Shown here in pieces: positions 37,927-46,333 of a stretch of 64,000 bases of DNA. A program made the translations under genes and the position numbers. The stretch is from Azospirillum melinis. GTDB taxonomy: Bacteria; Pseudomonadota; Alphaproteobacteria; Azospirillales; Azospirillaceae. The notes below the pieces were generated by a model that saw only the letters and a program-made list of their open reading frames with translations, was not told where the DNA came from and did no database searches. Location of the stretch: assembly GCF_013340935.1 (NCBI RefSeq), contig NZ_WHOS01000003.1:1-64000 (forward strand), given 5' to 3'. Position 1 is the first letter of the stretch. Each line of letters starts with the position of its first letter.

Positions 37927-38289
37927 TCACGCCGCAGCGGCCTGCCGGCGTTTCGGGGCGGCGACCATCCGCAGGCCGTGCGCCCGGTACTGCGCCTGGA
38001 CGATGGACGCCCAACCCATGCGGATCAGCGTCAGCTTCACCCCATCCGACAGGTCGTCGCCGGTGACGAGGTCGGTCACCTGCCACATCAGCGTGTCGTC
38101 CACCGAGCGCGGGAACATCGCCGCCACCCGCAGCAGCCGCGCCATCAGCGCCGCCACCGTCTGCCGACCCAGCCCGCGTTCGGCCAGCGCCAACGCGTCG
38201 TTCAGCGCCGCCAGCTCCCGCCGTCCCTTCAGCGATGTCTCCTTCGCCGATGTCTCCGCCGCGCGTCCCGTGCTCGTCCGGCCGGTCAT
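37927..38289 (-). CDS. Hypothetical protein, 120 residues
   Basis: I do not recognise this protein. The product is small and soluble; the N-terminal 20 residues are Ser/Thr-rich and disordered, the rest helical with a clear middle segment: AALNDALALAERGLGRQTVA, then ALMARLLRVAAMF. Codon bias is normal. Its ATG (38289) lies 61 bases from the CRP-type palindrome shared with glnD, so it may be under the same regulator. The tail AAPKRRQAAAA is basic. Confidence 0.6.
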   Translation of the reverse strand: MTGRTSTGRAAETSAKETSLKGRRELAALNDALALAERGLGRQTVAALMARLLRVAAMFPRSVDDTLMWQVTDLVTGDDLSDGVKLTLIRMGWASIVQAQYRAHGLRMVAAPKRRQAAAA

Positions 38290-38349
38290 GGCCCGTCTCC
38301 TGCGATACCGTCCATGGCGACCAGTCTGGCCCCGCAACCGGGGAGGCGC

Positions 38350-38365
38350 TGTGACGGCCGTCACA
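38350..38365. promoter_or_regulatory. Perfect CRP-type palindrome
   Basis: The 16-base sequence TGTGACGGCCGTCACA is a perfect palindrome with both half-sites TGTGA and TCACA separated by 6 bases, exactly the consensus bound by Crp/CAP-family regulators. It is 141 bases before the glnD ATG and 61 bases before the divergent 120-residue gene's ATG. A matching site for an alphaproteobacterial Crp-like protein would link carbon status to nitrogen signalling; the binding protein itself is not in the window. Confidence 0.55.
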
Positions 38366-38435
38366 ACCGGGGTCACATGCAGGGGCCGGGACCCTGGTTT
38401 TCCAGTGCGGGCGTGCTACCTGAAGGCTTTACCGC

Positions 38436-38441
38436 TATAGT
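38436..38441 (+). promoter_or_regulatory. Possible -10 element of glnD
   Basis: TATAGT at 38436-38441, in context CGCTATAGTGCG, lies 65 bases before the glnD ATG. The distance from the centre of the CRP-type palindrome to the implied start of transcription is about 90 bases, compatible with an upstream activator. No clear -35 was found, so this is tentative. Confidence 0.4.
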
Positions 38442-38505
38442 GCGACCGTTGCGGCCATCCGGATCGCCTGCACGCCGCTTTAGAAGCCGAGGTTTTTCCC
38501 GACCG

Positions 38506-41349
38506 ATGCTGTCCCGCTCCAAGGCGTTGCCCCCGCCAGAGTCGCCCGCGCCCGCCATCCCGAACAAGCGCGCCATCATCTCCCGCCGCAAGCTGTCGGG
38601 GGAGCTTGAGGATCTGGTCGCCGAGCACGGCACCGGGGACAAGCTGCGCCCGGCGCTGATCGCCTGCCTGCGCAAGGCGCTGGCCGAGGGCAGGGCGGAG
38701 GTGCGGCGGCGCTTCGACGCCGGCGGATCGGGCGAGCAGTGCGTGCGGGAGAACTGCTACCTCGCCGACCGGGTGGTCGGCACGCTGGCCGACTTCACCG
38801 TCCGCTTCATCTTCCCCACCGCCAACCCGACCTCCGGCGAGGTGTTCGACGTGGCGGCCACCGGCGGCTACGGCCGCGGAGAGCTGGCGCCCTTCTCCGA
38901 CATCGACCTGCTGTTCCTGCTGCCCTACAAGCGCACGCCGCGGGTGGAGCAGGTGGTCGAATACATGCTCTACATCCTGTGGGATCTGGGGTTGAAGGTC
39001 GGCCATGCCGTGCGCAGCGTCGACGACTGCATCCGCCAGTCCAAGGCCGACGTCACCATCCGCACGGCGATCCTAGAATCCCGCTATCTCTGGGGTCCGG
39101 GCAAGCTGTTCGCCGAGCTGCGCAAGCGCTACGACAAGGAGGTCGTTGCCGGCACCGGCCCCGAATTCGTCGAGGCCAAGCTGGCCGAGCGCGACAACCG
39201 CCACCTGAAGATGGGCGACAGCCGCTATGTGCTGGAACCCAACCTGAAGGACGGCAAGGGCGGCCTGCGCGATCTCCAGACCCTGTTCTGGATCGCCAAG
39301 TATCTCTACCGGGTCGAAGGCGTGGACGAGCTGGTCGGCAAGCATGTGCTGACGCCGGAGGAGGCGCAGCGCTTCGCCAAGGCGCAGAACTTCCTGTGGA
39401 CCGCGCGCTGCCACCTGCATTACCTGACCGGCCGGCTGGAAGACCGCCTGACCTTCGATGTCCAGACCAGCATCGGCGCCGCCATGGGCTACACCGACCA
39501 TGCCGGCACCAAGGGCGTCGAGCGCTTCATGAAGCATTACTTCCTGGTCGCCAAGGATGTCGGCGACCTGACGCGCATCTTCTGCGCCGCACTCGAAGCG
39601 GAATCGAAGCGTCCGCCCAAGTTCAACCTGCTGCGTCTGGCCTCGGTGGCGCGGCGCAAGGACGTGGACGGCTTCATCGTCGATGGCGAGCGGCTGAACG
39701 CCCGCAGCGACAAGCAGTTCAAGGAACAGCCGATCGACATGATCCGGCTGTTCCACACCGCGCAGATGAACGACATCGACATCCACCCGGCGGCGCTGCG
39801 GTCAATCACCCGGTCGCTGTCGGCCATCGGGCCGAAGCTGCGCAACGATCCGGATGCCAACCGGCTCTTCCTCGATATCCTGACCGGACCGAAGGACCCG
39901 GAGATCACGCTGCGCCGCATGAACGAGGCGGGCGTGATGGCCCGCTTCATCCCCGACTTCGGCCGGGTCGTCGCGCAGATGCAGTATGACATGTACCATG
40001 TCTACACGGTGGACGAGCACACGCTGTTCGCGCTCGGTATCCTGCACAAGATCGCGTCGGGCGAGCATGCCGACGAGCTGCCGCTGTCGACCGAGGTGAT
40101 TCACAAGGTCGTCTCGAAGCGGGCGCTCTATGTCGCCGTCCTGCTGCACGACATCGCCAAGGGCCGCGGCGGCGACCATTCCGTTCTGGGCGCCCGCGTC
40201 GCCGAGAAGCTCTGCCCGCGGCTCGGCCTGACGGCGGAGGAGACGGAGACGGTGGCGTGGCTGGTGCGCTGGCACCTCGCCATGTCGCACACCGCCTTCA
40301 AGCGCGACCTGGAGGACGACAAGACCGTCCGCGACTTCGTGGCGCTGGTCCAGTCGCCGGAACGCCTGCGCCTGCTGCTGGTGCTGACGGTGGCCGACAT
40401 CCGCGCCGTCGGCCCGCAGCGCTGGAACAACTGGAAGGCCACGCTTCTCCGCGAACTCTACAATCGTTCCGAAGAGCTGATGTCCGGCGGCATGACGGTG
40501 GAGGGCCGCGGCCGGCGCATCCAGGCCGCCCAGGCCGCACTCCGCGCCGAGCTGACCGACTTCGACGACGCGGCCTTCGACCATCACAAGGGCCTCGGCT
40601 ACCCCGGCTACTGGCTGGCCTTCGACACCGACACGCTGGCCCATCAGGCCCGCATCGTCCGCGAGGCGGAGCGGGCGCAGCGCCCGCTGACGGTGGAGAC
40701 GCGCGTCGACCGCGGCCGGGCGGTGACGGAGGTGACGATCTACGCCACCGACCACAGCGGCCTGTTCTCCCGCCTCGCCGGGGCGTTGGCCGCCTGCGGC
40801 GCCGACATCGTCGATGCCCGCATCTTCACCATGACCAACGGCATGGCGCTCGACGTCTTCTCGGTGCAGGACGCCGCCGGCGGCGGGGCCTTCGAGAGCG
40901 GCGACAAGCTCGCCAAGCTGTCGGTGATGATCGAGAAGGTGCTGTCGGGCCAGCTGAAGCCGCTGAACGAGCTGTCGACCCGCCGCACGCCCCATGCCAG
41001 CCGCACCCGCGTCTTCCATGTGCCGCCGCGCGTGCTGATCGACAACAACGCTTCCACCACCCACACAGTGATCGAGGTGAACGGCCGCGACCGTCCCGGC
41101 CTGCTCTACGACCTGACCCGTGCTTTGTCGAACCTGACCCTGCAGATCAGCTCCGCCAAGGTCTCGACCTTCGGCGAGAAGGCCATCGACGTCTTCTATG
41201 TGAAGGACGTCTTCGGCCTGAAGGTGACCCACGACGGCAAGCTGGCGAAGATCAAGGAACGCCTGCTGAGCGCGCTGGACGACCCCACCGGCGACGCCCC
41301 CCCGCCGACGACGGTGAAGCGGACGCGGACGAAGGTGACGGGGGCGTAG
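38506..41349 (+). CDS. glnD: Bifunctional uridylyltransferase/uridylyl-removing enzyme GlnD
   Basis: GlnD senses glutamine and adds or removes UMP on PII proteins, controlling nitrogen assimilation. The 947-residue protein shows a nucleotidyltransferase motif GGYGRGELAPFSDIDLLF near residue 120, a GlnD helical domain, an HD domain with LLHDIAKGRGGDHS near residue 545, and two C-terminal ACT domains (TDHSGLFSRLAGALAA near 745 and GRDRPGLLYDLTRALS near 855). All the residues expected for transferase and hydrolase activity appear intact. The start ATG at 38506 has an AGAAGCCGAGG region upstream. Ends 6 bases before repeat copy B. Confidence 0.97.
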   Translation: MLSRSKALPPPESPAPAIPNKRAIISRRKLSGELEDLVAEHGTGDKLRPALIACLRKALAEGRAEVRRRFDAGGSGEQCVRENCYLADRVVGTLADFTVRFIFPTANPTSGEVFDVAATGGYGRGELAPFSDIDLLFLLPYKRTPRVEQVVEYMLYILWDLGLKVGHAVRSVDDCIRQSKADVTIRTAILESRYLWGPGKLFAELRKRYDKEVVAGTGPEFVEAKLAERDNRHLKMGDSRYVLEPNLKDGKGGLRDLQTLFWIAKYLYRVEGVDELVGKHVLTPEEAQRFAKAQNFLWTARCHLHYLTGRLEDRLTFDVQTSIGAAMGYTDHAGTKGVERFMKHYFLVAKDVGDLTRIFCAALEAESKRPPKFNLLRLASVARRKDVDGFIVDGERLNARSDKQFKEQPIDMIRLFHTAQMNDIDIHPAALRSITRSLSAIGPKLRNDPDANRLFLDILTGPKDPEITLRRMNEAGVMARFIPDFGRVVAQMQYDMYHVYTVDEHTLFALGILHKIASGEHADELPLSTEVIHKVVSKRALYVAVLLHDIAKGRGGDHSVLGARVAEKLCPRLGLTAEETETVAWLVRWHLAMSHTAFKRDLEDDKTVRDFVALVQSPERLRLLLVLTVADIRAVGPQRWNNWKATLLRELYNRSEELMSGGMTVEGRGRRIQAAQAALRAELTDFDDAAFDHHKGLGYPGYWLAFDTDTLAHQARIVREAERAQRPLTVETRVDRGRAVTEVTIYATDHSGLFSRLAGALAACGADIVDARIFTMTNGMALDVFSVQDAAGGGAFESGDKLAKLSVMIEKVLSGQLKPLNELSTRRTPHASRTRVFHVPPRVLIDNNASTTHTVIEVNGRDRPGLLYDLTRALSNLTLQISSAKVSTFGEKAIDVFYVKDVFGLKVTHDGKLAKIKERLLSALDDPTGDAPPPTTVKRTRTKVTGA

Positions 41350-41355
41350 AATGCA

Positions 41356-41502
41356 CCCTCTCCCGCCCCGGGAGAGGGGAGGGGTCCAAGCAAAGCTTGG
41401 GAGGGGTGAGGGGTGCGTCAAGGATCGAAAAATCCATGTCCGCATTGCCCCTCACCCTCCCGCCTCCGGCGGGTCCCTCCCTCTCCCGGGGCGGGAGAGG
41501 GG
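41356..41502. repeat. Palindromic intergenic repeat element (copy B)
   Basis: This 147-base element sits between convergent glnD and ccoG. The left end (41356-41378) is the same 23-base palindromic hairpin as in copy A (33687-33709), and the right end (41479-41501) is its inverted form. Inner arms GGGTGAGGGG and CCCCTCACCCT are complementary. The core differs from copy A (here it contains gtccaagcaaagcttgg), so the arms are conserved while the middle varies. It starts 6 bases after the glnD stop and likely ends both transcripts. Confidence 0.8.
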
Positions 41503-41520
41503 ATCGCTTGCTTCGCCCCC

Positions 41521-43038
41521 TCAGGGCGCCATGAAAACGCTGGCGTGCTTGCCGGCCTCGCCGCTGCCCAGATCCTTGGCGATCACCGCCACGTCGGTCG
41601 ACCCCGACTTCACCGCCGCCGCCGGCACCTTCACGAACACCCGGAAGGTTGCCACCGAGTCCGCCTCCGCGGTCAGCGTCAGGCTGCCGCCGCTGCCCGC
41701 ATCCTCATCGCCGGCCACCGACAGGTGCGCGTCGCGCAGCCCCTCGAAGGTCACCGCATAGCTGCGGGCGATGTGCGTCTTGTTCAGCACCTTGATGGTG
41801 TAGGCGTTCTGCACCGACCCGTCGGACAGCGTCACGAACAGCGGCGCCCGGTCGCGCAGCACGCTGACGTCCAGCGTCGGCCGCAGCATCAGCGCGATGC
41901 CCATGGCGCACAGCACGATCAGCATGATCAGCGAGTAGATCACCGTGCGCGGCCGCACCAGCTTCACCCGTTCCGGCTTGCCGTCGATCTTGGCGATCTG
42001 GTTCGACTGGGTGTCGAAGCGCACGAGGTCGATCGGTCGGCCGATCTGCCGCATCACGTCGTTGCAGGCATCGACGCACAGGCCGCAGCCGATGCAGGAG
42101 ATCTGCTGGCCCTCGCGGATGTCGGTGCCGGTCGGGCAGACATGGACGCACTGCTTGCAGTCGATGCAGTCGCCAAGGCCCGCCGCCTGCCGGTCGTCCC
42201 AGCTCTGCGACTTGCGCAGCGGTGCCCGGCCTTCGCCGCGCCAGTCCTCGTAGGTGACCAGGAAGGTGTCCTCGTCCACCATCGCCGACTGGAAGCTGCG
42301 CCACGGGCAGACATAGATGCAGATCTGCTCGCGCGCCCAGCCGGCGAAGAAATACGTCGTGAAGCTGAACAGCGCGATGAAGGTCGCTACCCCGCTGGTG
42401 ATCTGCCCATGCAGCAGCTCGCCCATCAGCGTCGGCGCGTCGTTGAAATAGAACACCCAGGCCCCGCCGGTCAGCAGCGAGATGGCGACCCACGCCGCAT
42501 GCTTGGCGGTCTTGCGCGCCAGCTTGGCCCCGGTCATCGGTGCCTTGTCCAGCCGGATGCGGGTGGTGCGCGGGCCTTCGATCCTGCGCTCCACCCACAT
42601 GAACAGGTCGGTCCACACCGTCTGCGGGCAGGCATAGCCGCACCAGATGCGCCCGGCCAGCGTGGTGGCGAAGAAGATGCCGAAGGCGCCGAGGATCAGC
42701 AGGCCGGTCAGGTAATAGACCTCCTGCGGCCAGATCTCGATCCACAGGAAATAGGCGCGGCGTCCGACCATGTCGATCAGCACCGCCTGGTCCGGGATGC
42801 CCGGCCCGCGTTCCCAGCGAAGCCACGGCGTGATGTAGTAGACCGCCAGCAGGACGATCAGCACCGCCCATTTCAGCTGCCGGAAGCGCCCCTTCACATC
42901 GGCGGCATAGACCTTGGGCCGGTCGATGAACCAGTGGCGTCCCGGCTCCTCATGCGGCTCGGCGTGGGCTTTCGCAGCGTGCCTGCCGGCGGGGTCGGGG
43001 CGGCGGGTGAGGGTGGTGTCTTCTTGGCGAAGGGACAT
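41521..43038 (-). CDS. ccoG: Cytochrome c oxidase accessory protein CcoG (FixG/RdxA)
   Basis: CcoG is a membrane-bound iron-sulfur protein that reduces copper for insertion into cbb3-type oxidases. The 505-residue product has five or six membrane helices in the first 250 residues, motif ACPQTVWTDL, a second CPWRSFQSAM segment, and two 4Fe-4S cluster motifs (CIDCKQCVHVCPTGTDI and CIGCGLCVDACN, near residues 285-325), then a periplasmic immunoglobulin-like domain at the C-terminus. No ccoNOPQ genes are near, so it is a detached member of the cbb3 system. ATG 43038 begins MSLRQEDTTL. Confidence 0.95.
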   Translation of the reverse strand: MSLRQEDTTLTRRPDPAGRHAAKAHAEPHEEPGRHWFIDRPKVYAADVKGRFRQLKWAVLIVLLAVYYITPWLRWERGPGIPDQAVLIDMVGRRAYFLWIEIWPQEVYYLTGLLILGAFGIFFATTLAGRIWCGYACPQTVWTDLFMWVERRIEGPRTTRIRLDKAPMTGAKLARKTAKHAAWVAISLLTGGAWVFYFNDAPTLMGELLHGQITSGVATFIALFSFTTYFFAGWAREQICIYVCPWRSFQSAMVDEDTFLVTYEDWRGEGRAPLRKSQSWDDRQAAGLGDCIDCKQCVHVCPTGTDIREGQQISCIGCGLCVDACNDVMRQIGRPIDLVRFDTQSNQIAKIDGKPERVKLVRPRTVIYSLIMLIVLCAMGIALMLRPTLDVSVLRDRAPLFVTLSDGSVQNAYTIKVLNKTHIARSYAVTFEGLRDAHLSVAGDEDAGSGGSLTLTAEADSVATFRVFVKVPAAAVKSGSTDVAVIAKDLGSGEAGKHASVFMAP

Positions 43039-43158
43039 GGCTTCTTTCCTCGGCCGTCAGCGGCGCGGGTGGCGTCAGCGTCGTCCCTTCTCCATAAGAC
43101 TTCCGTCATGGAGCCGCATTGCGCAATGTCAATCCGGCCCGCTTAATCCATCCCTTCC

Positions 43159-43752
43159 TTACACCGTCTGCCCGCGCAGTTCCGCCAGCCCGTCGTGATA
43201 GGCGCGGTCGAACAGCGCCTCCAGCCGGGCGTCGGTGCCGCGCAGGCCGGCGACCACAGCATGGGCCCATTCGAAATACTCGACCTTGCGCGACAGCGGC
43301 CAGTCGGCGGGCGGGCTGTGCGCCATCGAGCGCAGGTTCGACACCTTGTCGGCCAGCTTCACCAGCTTCGCGCGGGTCGAGGCATGGGGCGCGGCATCGA
43401 TCTGGTGCTGCTTGCGCTCGGCCTTCGACATGCGCTTGTCGTCGGTGGTCTCGGCGACGACCTGCACCACCTCGGTGCCGAACAGCTGCTCGATCTCCTC
43501 ATAGCTGGCGTCGGTGTCCTCCAGCGTGTCGTGCAGCAGCGCGGCGATCACCACCACCGGGTCCTTGCCGGCCGTCGCCTCCGCCACCAGCAGGGCCACC
43601 TCCGACAGGTGGTTGACGTAAGGCTCGGCGCGCACGCCCTTGCGACGCTGGTCGATGTGCTTGTGCGCGGCGAAATCCAGCGCGCGGGCGAAATCGAGGA
43701 GGGGGGCGCCCGGCAAGGAGGAATTTGGCAGGGAGGCGTTTGGCAGGCTCAT
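43159..43752 (-). CDS. HD domain hydrolase, (p)ppGpp hydrolase-like (MESH1/SAH type)
   Basis: This 197-residue stand-alone HD protein matches the small alarmone hydrolase pattern: HIDQRRKGVRAEPYVNHLSE, then ALLHDTLEDTDASYEEI, with the HD pair and the ED of the metal site, and a C-terminal helical half (LVKLADKVSNLRSM). MESH1-type enzymes remove pyrophosphate from (p)ppGpp (or NADPH in animals). A second function is possible. ATG 43752 is preferred over the upstream in-frame ATG. The last residues overlap no gene. It is divergent from the VWA gene by 69 bases. Confidence 0.85.
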   Translation of the reverse strand: MSLPNASLPNSSLPGAPLLDFARALDFAAHKHIDQRRKGVRAEPYVNHLSEVALLVAEATAGKDPVVVIAALLHDTLEDTDASYEEIEQLFGTEVVQVVAETTDDKRMSKAERKQHQIDAAPHASTRAKLVKLADKVSNLRSMAHSPPADWPLSRKVEYFEWAHAVVAGLRGTDARLEALFDRAYHDGLAELRGQTV

Positions 43753-43821
43753 GCTGTTCTCTCGGCTGGGGCATTGCATTATTCTCCGCCCCGGGGACCC
43801 CGATGCCGAAGGACTGCGCCC

Positions 43822-45012
43822 ATGTTCACGTCATTCTTCTTCGATCTGCGCAAGGCCGGCGTGCCCGTCTCGCTGACGGAGTACCTGACGCTCATGGAGG
43901 CCATGAAGCAGGGCACCGCGTCCTTCCGCGTCGAGGATTTCTATTATCTCAGTCGTGCATGCTTGGTTAAGGACGAACGCAACCTCGACCGCTTCGACCG
44001 CGTCTTCGGCGCCACCTTCAAGGGCCTGACCGACGACACCCCGGCCGCCGACGAGGTCCCCGTCACCGACCTGCCGGAGGAGTGGCTGCGCAAGCTGGCC
44101 GAACGCTTCCTGACCGACGAGGAGAAGGCGCAGGTCCAGGCTCTCGGCGGCTGGGACAAGCTGATGGAGACTCTGGCCCAGCGTCTGGCCGAGCAGAAGG
44201 GCCGGCACCAGGGCGGTTCGAAATGGATCGGCACCGCCGGCACCTCACCGTTCGGCGCCTACGGCTACAACCCGGAGGGCGTGCGCATCGGCCAGCACGA
44301 GAGTCGCCACCGCCGCGCCGTCAAGGTCTGGGACCGCCGCGAGTTCAAGAACCTGGACGACCGGGTGGAGATCGGCACCCGCAACATCAAGGTGGCGCTG
44401 CGCCGCCTGCGCAGGTTCGCCCGCAGCGGTGCGGCCAGCGAACTGGACCTGCCCGGTACCATCCGCGCCACCGCCAACAACGCCGGCTGGCTCGACCTGA
44501 AGATGGTGCCGGAGCGGCACAACACGATCAAGGTGCTGCTGTTCCTCGACATCGGCGGCTCGATGGACGACCACATCCGCCTTGTCGAGGAGTTGTTCTC
44601 CGCCGCCCGCAGCGAGTTCAAGCATCTGGAGCACTTCTACTTCCACAACTGCGTCTATGAGGGCGTCTGGCGCGACAACGCGCGCCGCCACACCGAGCGT
44701 CTGTCCACCTGGGACGTGCTGCACACCTATCCCGCCGACTACAAGCTGGTCTTCGTCGGCGACGCCGCCATGAGCCCCTACGAGATCGTCTATCCCGGCG
44801 GCAGCGTCGAGCATTGGAACGAGGAGGCCGGGCAGGTGTGGATGCAGCGCCTGCTGTCGGTCTACGCCAAGGCGGTGTGGCTGAACCCGACCTCGCCGCA
44901 ATATTGGGATTATTCGGAAAGCACCCGCCTGCTCCAGCGCCTGATGGGAGGCCGAATGTTCCCACTGACGCTGGAGGGGCTGGACGGGGCTATGCGGGAG
45001 TTGGGGAGGTAG
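43822..45012 (+). CDS. CoxE-like von Willebrand factor A domain protein
   Basis: The 396-residue cytoplasmic protein has a helical N-terminal half (FDLRKAGVPVSLTEYLTLMEA, DFYYLSRACLV) and a C-terminal VWA domain whose metal site is DIGGSMDD near residue 250 (usual DxSxS has Gly in place of the first Ser). Proteins of the CoxE family act with a MoxR-type AAA ATPase to insert metal cofactors or activate enzymes. No MoxR gene adjoins it here; the HD gene is divergent and the AT-rich island follows. Its stop marks the left edge of that island. Confidence 0.85.
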   Translation: MFTSFFFDLRKAGVPVSLTEYLTLMEAMKQGTASFRVEDFYYLSRACLVKDERNLDRFDRVFGATFKGLTDDTPAADEVPVTDLPEEWLRKLAERFLTDEEKAQVQALGGWDKLMETLAQRLAEQKGRHQGGSKWIGTAGTSPFGAYGYNPEGVRIGQHESRHRRAVKVWDRREFKNLDDRVEIGTRNIKVALRRLRRFARSGAASELDLPGTIRATANNAGWLDLKMVPERHNTIKVLLFLDIGGSMDDHIRLVEELFSAARSEFKHLEHFYFHNCVYEGVWRDNARRHTERLSTWDVLHTYPADYKLVFVGDAAMSPYEIVYPGGSVEHWNEEAGQVWMQRLLSVYAKAVWLNPTSPQYWDYSESTRLLQRLMGGRMFPLTLEGLDGAMRELGR

Positions 45013-45067
45013 GGAAATATTGTTCGGTATTATTTAGCTCTCTAACGATTGGCGTAAACTTCGCTTT

Positions 45068-45083
45068 ACATACGGTAGTATGT
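45068..45083. promoter_or_regulatory. Possible operator palindrome of the AT-rich cassette
   Basis: ACATAC-GGTA-GTATGT is a perfect 6-base inverted repeat with a 4-base spacer, about 100 bases before the first ORF of the cassette. Location and symmetry suggest a regulator binding site, but the regulator is unknown and could be absent. Confidence 0.35.
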
Positions 45084-45182
45084 GCGTCGCCAAATTGAAG
45101 TTAATGAATCATAAATGTTGGAAATTTTAACTTCTGCTCGGCATTATGTTAGGCGTCGTGTGTCGGTACACTGAGAGGCATT

Positions 45183-45392
45183 ATGATTGATAGCGTGAGA
45201 AAAGTAATTGCGGTCTTGGAAAGAAAATCAAGAACGCCCGACGAAGATACTTTACTTCGAGAGTTGCGAGAAATTTTGACAAAAATGCCAATGAATCGTG
45301 GAGGGACGATTTTGGGGGAAAGCGGAATGGTGAGAAGGACGTCAAGTTTTAATCCCACGGAAGGCGCGTGCCCGACCTGTGGAAGAAGATAA
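45183..45392 (+). CDS. Hypothetical protein, 69 residues, first gene of AT-rich cassette
   Basis: I do not recognise this protein. It has a helical N-terminal half (MIDSVRKVIAVLERKSR, DEDTLLRELREILTKMP), a flexible middle and a C-terminal CPTCGRR that looks like half of a zinc ribbon. GAGAGG lies 5 bases before the ATG. AT-rich codon use matches the next gene, 28 bases downstream, suggesting a two-gene operon of foreign origin. No nuclease, HTH or toxin signature was found; it might regulate, chaperone or inhibit the membrane protein. Confidence 0.6.
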   Translation: MIDSVRKVIAVLERKSRTPDEDTLLRELREILTKMPMNRGGTILGESGMVRRTSSFNPTEGACPTCGRR

Positions 45393-45420
45393 AGCCAATC
45401 AATTTTAGGTGGTGATAATC

Positions 45421-46260
45421 ATGGCTTCTGACGAATTAGTGACCGGAAGTGAGAAGACGAATCCTGTGCCGGTCACTGATTCGTCAGATTCTGAGCAGCG
45501 AGTGTCATCTAAAAAGGTCAGAGGGGCTTTCTATGTTTGTAGAAACCCTGATGATAAGCGCGATATTTGCTTTCAAAGAAGTGCGCAATTTGATGGTGAT
45601 ATCCCAGATGATCAAGATGAGTTAAGAAATTCAATTGAAAGCACTTTGACAGTAATGAAGATTATATTTTCCGATAACGACGAAAAATTTGAGGAATATT
45701 TTCGCTCACTTTTATCTCTCGCTCAAGCAGGTTTGGTTGGCGACGCGCCGCAAACAAAAATATCTGCGCGCGCTCTTATTGGATTGCGGAATGATATCGT
45801 AGTGAGGGAGTCGGAATTCATTCGCAATCGATATTTGAAAAGCCTTGGTATTATAGGGGTGGTTCTGTTCTCAGTAATCGCCATGGTAGAAATTTACGTT
45901 ATTAGATTGTATTTTTTAGACGCCAGAGGTTATGGGGTAATTTGGTGTGGTAGCATTATTGGGGTGTGGCTTTCGTTTAGTGCGAAGAGAATAAAAATAT
46001 CTTTCGATGATCTGAGTTTTCTTGAGCAGAGTGGGTGGAACCCCTTTAATAGGTTAATTTTCGTTGGACTGCTTGCGGTCTCCTTTGGGATTCTGCTTTC
46101 TTTGCAGATATTAGACGTTCAGCTTGGCAGCATTAAAGCAAGTTCTTTCAAAGATAATATTGAAGCTGCAGTCATTATCGGAATTCTTGGTGGTTTCAGC
46201 GAGAAGGCATTGCCACTCAGAATAACTGAACAAGCAAGTAAAATGTTTGGAAGTGCGTAG
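45421..46260 (+). CDS. Hypothetical four-helix membrane protein, second gene of AT-rich cassette
   Basis: The 279-residue protein has a polar Ser/Glu-rich start (1-33), a cytoplasmic alpha/beta-like region (34-140, with two cysteines C40 and C50), helices at about 142-165, 170-187 and 211-231, and a short fourth hydrophobic stretch (248-258) ending GGFSEKALP. I recognise no family. The soluble N-terminal region plus membrane segments is an arrangement shared by several membrane effectors of defence systems, but this is only a resemblance. ATG 45421 follows AGGTGG with 8 bases spacing. The 69-residue gene precedes it. Confidence 0.7.
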   Translation: MASDELVTGSEKTNPVPVTDSSDSEQRVSSKKVRGAFYVCRNPDDKRDICFQRSAQFDGDIPDDQDELRNSIESTLTVMKIIFSDNDEKFEEYFRSLLSLAQAGLVGDAPQTKISARALIGLRNDIVVRESEFIRNRYLKSLGIIGVVLFSVIAMVEIYVIRLYFLDARGYGVIWCGSIIGVWLSFSAKRIKISFDDLSFLEQSGWNPFNRLIFVGLLAVSFGILLSLQILDVQLGSIKASSFKDNIEAAVIIGILGGFSEKALPLRITEQASKMFGSA

Positions 46261-46333
46261 AGTTGCCAAAATGCAGTATCGAACCAGATATTGAGCCAAA
46301 TTCACGTCGTTCGTAACTTATCCAGCGCCCGTA

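Larger units (their letters stand above)
45013..46310. other. AT-rich island, likely horizontally acquired
   Basis: Base composition changes abruptly from GC-rich to AT-rich at the stop of the VWA gene and back at about 46310, and the two genes inside have A/T-rich third positions unlike all neighbours. There is no integrase, transposase or obvious direct repeat at the edges in this window. At the right edge the sequence meets a truncated antitoxin gene (46334-46471). The left 170 bases hold the cassette promoter and the palindrome described separately. Confidence 0.8.
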
